NCBI GenBank assembly: GCA_934476515.1
Contig: CAKSNZ010000008.1
Location: 7,348 to 71,347, forward strand
Length of the DNA: 64,000 bases
DNA from: an uncultured Ruminococcus sp.
Lineage (GTDB): Bacteria > Bacillota > Clostridia > Oscillospirales > Acutalibacteraceae
Direction: 5' to 3'
Position 1 is the stretch's first letter. Each line of letters begins with the position of its first letter. Shown in pieces: positions 62,300 to 64,000 of this stretch. The notes below the pieces were generated by a model. The model saw nothing but the letters and a program-made list of their open reading frames with translations, had not been told where the DNA came from and made no database searches. A program made the position numbers and the translations under genes.

Positions 62300-62822
62300 T
62301 GTTGCCCTCCATTGCCTTGATTTCATCTCTTAACTTAGCAGCCTCTTCAAAGTTCTGAACCTTAACTGCCTCATCAAGTCTTGCCTTTAGGTCGGACAAC
62401 TTATCCTTTGGTTGTGGCTTTTCTTCTACATTATCAGGAGTTTCGGTATATTCAATACCGGCTACTGACTTCTTGCCACAATGGGTTGTGTTGCCATGAA
62501 TTCTTCTGATTGATGGTAAAAGCATATCAAAGAAAGTATCATAACAATCTGCACAACCTACCATACCACTGTCGGCAATATCATAATAGGTACTGCCACA
62601 GGTCTTGCAGTGTGTTGACTGACTTCTTGATGGTAATGTGTTACCGAAGAATGAACCTAACAAACTGTTAAATTCTGAACCAAAGTCAGAGAAGAAGCTG
62701 TTTGTTGTATAGCCCATTTCCTTTGCACATTCAGGACACAAATCATATTCTTTGTAGTCACCGTTGATTATTGTTTTAATATGAGTATTGGCATTATTCT
62801 TACCACATTTTTGACATTTCAT
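62292..62822 (-). CDS. mcsA: McsA, zinc-binding activator of McsB
   Basis: A 176-aa protein with three or more CxxC zinc motifs (CQKCGKNN at 3, CPEC near 33, CKTCG near 72, CADC near 91) and a C-terminal UVR domain (LDEAVKVQNFEEAAKLRDEI near residue 150). In Bacillus it activates McsB and senses thiol/metal stress to relieve CtsR repression. Lies 12 bp after ctsR and overlaps mcsB. Confidence 0.94.
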   Translation of the reverse strand: MKCQKCGKNNANTHIKTIINGDYKEYDLCPECAKEMGYTTNSFFSDFGSEFNSLLGSFFGNTLPSRSQSTHCKTCGSTYYDIADSGMVGCADCYDTFFDMLLPSIRRIHGNTTHCGKKSVAGIEYTETPDNVEEKPQPKDKLSDLKARLDEAVKVQNFEEAAKLRDEIKAMEGNNG

Positions 62823-62834
62823 AAATCATTCCTC

Positions 62835-63296
62835 CTAGCTAATTGTTGCAATCAACATATTCTTAAATATTGATGCCCTTAAACTATCTCTAATGTTTTG
62901 TGGAGCAGTCGCCAAAGCTCTGTCTGACAATGCAACCATCATTACATTAGCTAACTTTCTATCAAGTAGTTGCTGACGGTATAAATTTTTAATCATCACC
63001 TCTGCAGTTACCTTATCAATTTTATCACCGATAGAATTGACAATGTGCATTACAAGTGTTTCGTTATCAGCGTGAACTCTTGTAATTCGGATATAACCGC
63101 CACCTCCTCGTCTTGATTCAACCATATATCCTTGTTCCGGTGTAAACCGGCTGGTAATAACATAATTTATCTGACTTGGCACACACCCAAGGGTAGTAGC
63201 AAGTTCATTTCTTTGGATTTCTGCGTTACCGTTGTGGTCGTCCAGCATTTCCAAAATGGTTTGAGCTACTAAGTCACTCATCTTCATACTACTCAT
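62835..63296 (-). CDS. ctsR: Transcriptional repressor CtsR
   Basis: Heat-shock class III repressor of clp genes. It is 153 aa. The N-terminal winged helix-turn-helix includes VPSQINYVITSRFTPEQGYMVESRRGGGGYIRI (about residues 39-71, partly quoted), where the Gly-rich beta-wing RGGGGYIRI is the heat-sensing, DNA-contacting element. The C-terminal dimerisation domain, with its McsB-target arginines, follows. There are three possible Met starts (63296, 63287 and 63281). Only a weak AAGAG is present, which fits 63287 slightly better, so the first three residues are uncertain. The promoter overlaps its own operators. Confidence 0.95.
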   Translation of the reverse strand: MSSMKMSDLVAQTILEMLDDHNGNAEIQRNELATTLGCVPSQINYVITSRFTPEQGYMVESRRGGGGYIRITRVHADNETLVMHIVNSIGDKIDKVTAEVMIKNLYRQQLLDRKLANVMMVALSDRALATAPQNIRDSLRASIFKNMLIATIS

Positions 63297-63357
63297 CTCT
63301 TTTCAATATCTATATATTGGAGGTTCTTTTCTTAACCTCTCTTAACTTTGTGACTTT

Positions 63358-63386
63358 ATTATAGGTCCAAAGTCAGATAAAGTCAA
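63358..63386 (-). promoter_or_regulatory. Sigma-A promoter of the ctsR operon
   Basis: TTGACT, 17 bp, TATAAT on the minus strand. The -35 box is itself one of the CtsR heptads. A small hairpin (GAGGTT/AACCTC, 63320-63339) lies in the 5' leader before ctsR. Confidence 0.8.
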
Positions 63387-63403
63387 AGTCAAAGAAAGTC
63401 AAA
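63371..63403 (+). promoter_or_regulatory. Tandem CtsR operators
   Basis: Heptads AGTCAGA (63371), AGTCAAA (63381), AGTCAAA (63387) and AGTCAAA (63397) on the plus strand. The pairs 63371/63381 and 63387/63397 are direct repeats with 3-bp spacers, the canonical CtsR box (RGTCAAA n3 RGTCAAA). They overlap the -35 region, fitting autorepression. Confidence 0.85.
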
Positions 63404-63484
63404 TATGAACCGCTAAAGCCGTTTATCTTAAATTAGCTCACTAATACTCTTGTTTACTTAAATTTTTAAAAATTTTAGACTTTT

Positions 63485-63550
63485 TTTGACCTTTAATAAA
63501 AAGTTTGACCTTCCACTATATTTTTTGACCTTCGTCCTTGTTTTTTGACC
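63485..63550 (-). promoter_or_regulatory. Periodic array of CtsR-like heptads
   Basis: TTTGACC (GGTCAAA on the minus strand) occurs at 63485, 63504, 63524 and 63544, spaced 19-20 bp, two helical turns apart. This lies 80-150 bp upstream of the ctsR core operator and in addition to it. Confidence 0.65.
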
Positions 63551-63671
63551 ATTGCCTATATTATTTATTCTTTTTATATACCAATCCTTTTAATTATAAT
63601 AATTCTCTCCTTATCATAAATTTCCTTGTTGGTTAATATTAGTTAAGTAAATTCGGGTTTTAATTTCCTTT

Positions 63672-63985
63672 GTGTGTAAATATGAATTAGTTTTACAAAT
63701 TTTGGTTTTTCAATTTTGTTTGTGGGTAAAGGTAAGTTTGTAGTGAGAATATATACCATAAAATCATATGAAACTATGACTCACAGGTGTAGGGGACATC
63801 ATTGATGTCCCGTTATAAACTATCCTATTTATCGGTATTTTCCACTGTGTAGTAAGTTATAATTTATAATCTGCAAATAGGACAAAAAGCCCATAGGTAT
63901 CACACTTTTTAACGGGCGAACACTGTGTATAGAGTAATAAGATGGTATACAACAGAGAAAGGACATGGTATACAGTTTTGTGATA
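63672..63985. repeat. Long MITE-like repeat, copy 2 (inverted and internally deleted)
   Basis: Inverted copy of the element at 16225-16612. About 75 bp (63740-63815) containing the TIR TCACAGGTGTAGGGG and the GGGACATC-ATT-GATGTCCC hairpin is identical to copy 1. The second end keeps only AACGGGCGAACACTGT and then jumps to flank sequence, losing the rest of the hairpin, the TIR and some adjacent bases. The outer flank (GGTATAC and GACATGGTATAC motifs) again matches copy 1's left flank (GTATACTATGTCC), so the loss is an internal deletion and not the edge of the repeat. Confidence 0.75.
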
Positions 63986-64000
63986 AAATTAAAGGCATAA

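Larger units (their letters stand above)
63297..64000. other. Non-coding region upstream of ctsR to the window end (704 bp)
   Basis: Contains the ctsR promoter and operators (63358-63403), an AT-rich spacer, the periodic heptad array (63485-63550), an AT-rich stretch (63551-63670) in which I see nothing, and the repeat copy 2 from about 63672. No ORF is supported. Confidence 0.7.

Noticed and set aside
1..64000. CRISPR arrays, tRNA or rRNA genes, prophage, toxin-antitoxin or restriction systems
   Set aside because: Looked for by eye on both strands. No regularly spaced repeats, cloverleaf-type genes or recognisable defence proteins were found.

Overview
The window reads as a low-GC, spore-forming, Gram-positive anaerobe of class Clostridia, most like the gut Ruminococcaceae/Oscillospirales. 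The grounds are AT-rich codon use, strong AGGAGG-type ribosome sites, a ctsR-mcsA-mcsB-clpC heat-shock operon, dipicolinate synthase genes (dpaA/dpaB), a DUF1540 protein, and secreted BspA-type leucine-rich-repeat proteins. I cannot name a species. No rRNA, tRNA, CRISPR array, phage or intact transposase was seen.

Layout. 1-4.5 kb: a sugar ABC importer without its ATPase (lipoprotein binding protein and two permeases) with a divergent DUF624 membrane protein. 4.5-6.2 kb: an acyl-CoA synthetase. 6.4-9.9 kb: a small Cys-containing protein, a GT39-like transferase, ispF, ispD and a zinc-ribbon membrane protein. 10-11.8 kb: dpaA-dpaB behind a very good sigma-K promoter, and a DUF1540 gene behind a sigma-G-like promoter. 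11.8-16.1 kb: recD2 (apparently leaderless), comFC and an mreB-family gene. 16.1-16.6 kb: a long MITE-like repeat whose inverted second copy ends the window. 16.6-20.3 kb: TspO, a membrane-anchored lipase-like hydrolase and a GH13 amylase. 20.4-23.7 kb: APS kinase, sulfotransferase and CHR-family transporter in one operon. 23.8-25.7 kb: a two-component system. 25.7-28.2 kb: metY-cysK behind a 31-codon leader ORF with four consecutive Cys codons. 28.3-30.4 kb: a membrane metallophosphoesterase and a LytTR response regulator.

30.5-39.5 kb is one operon in the order ECF sigma factor, anti-sigma factor and three secreted Ig/LRR proteins. It looks like a sigma/anti-sigma pair dedicated to a surface-protein set. 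The sigma factor carries an unusual hydrophilic N-terminal extension of more than 100 residues. 39.7-57.2 kb is an 18-gene exopolysaccharide operon running from one sigma-A promoter with a distinctive inverted/direct-repeat operator: priming sugar-phosphate transferase, eight GT2/GT4 glycosyltransferases, an EpsG-type polymerase, a Wzx flippase, a DUF115/GT42-like protein, two fucosyltransferase-like proteins, and genes for a route to CMP-Kdo (kdsD, kdsA, kdsC and a cytidylyltransferase). Kdo is mainly a Gram-negative sugar, so this is one of the two most interesting systems here. The other is the poly-cysteine leader of metY-cysK.

57.5-58.6 kb: a membrane acyltransferase. 58.8-63.3 kb: the clpC stress operon, whose promoter overlaps canonical CtsR operators, with four more CtsR half-sites upstream at a 19-20 bp period. 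Many listed starts were moved downstream from the longest ORF, because a GTG/TTG/ATG codon inside or just before the Shine-Dalgarno sequence extends the frame artificially.
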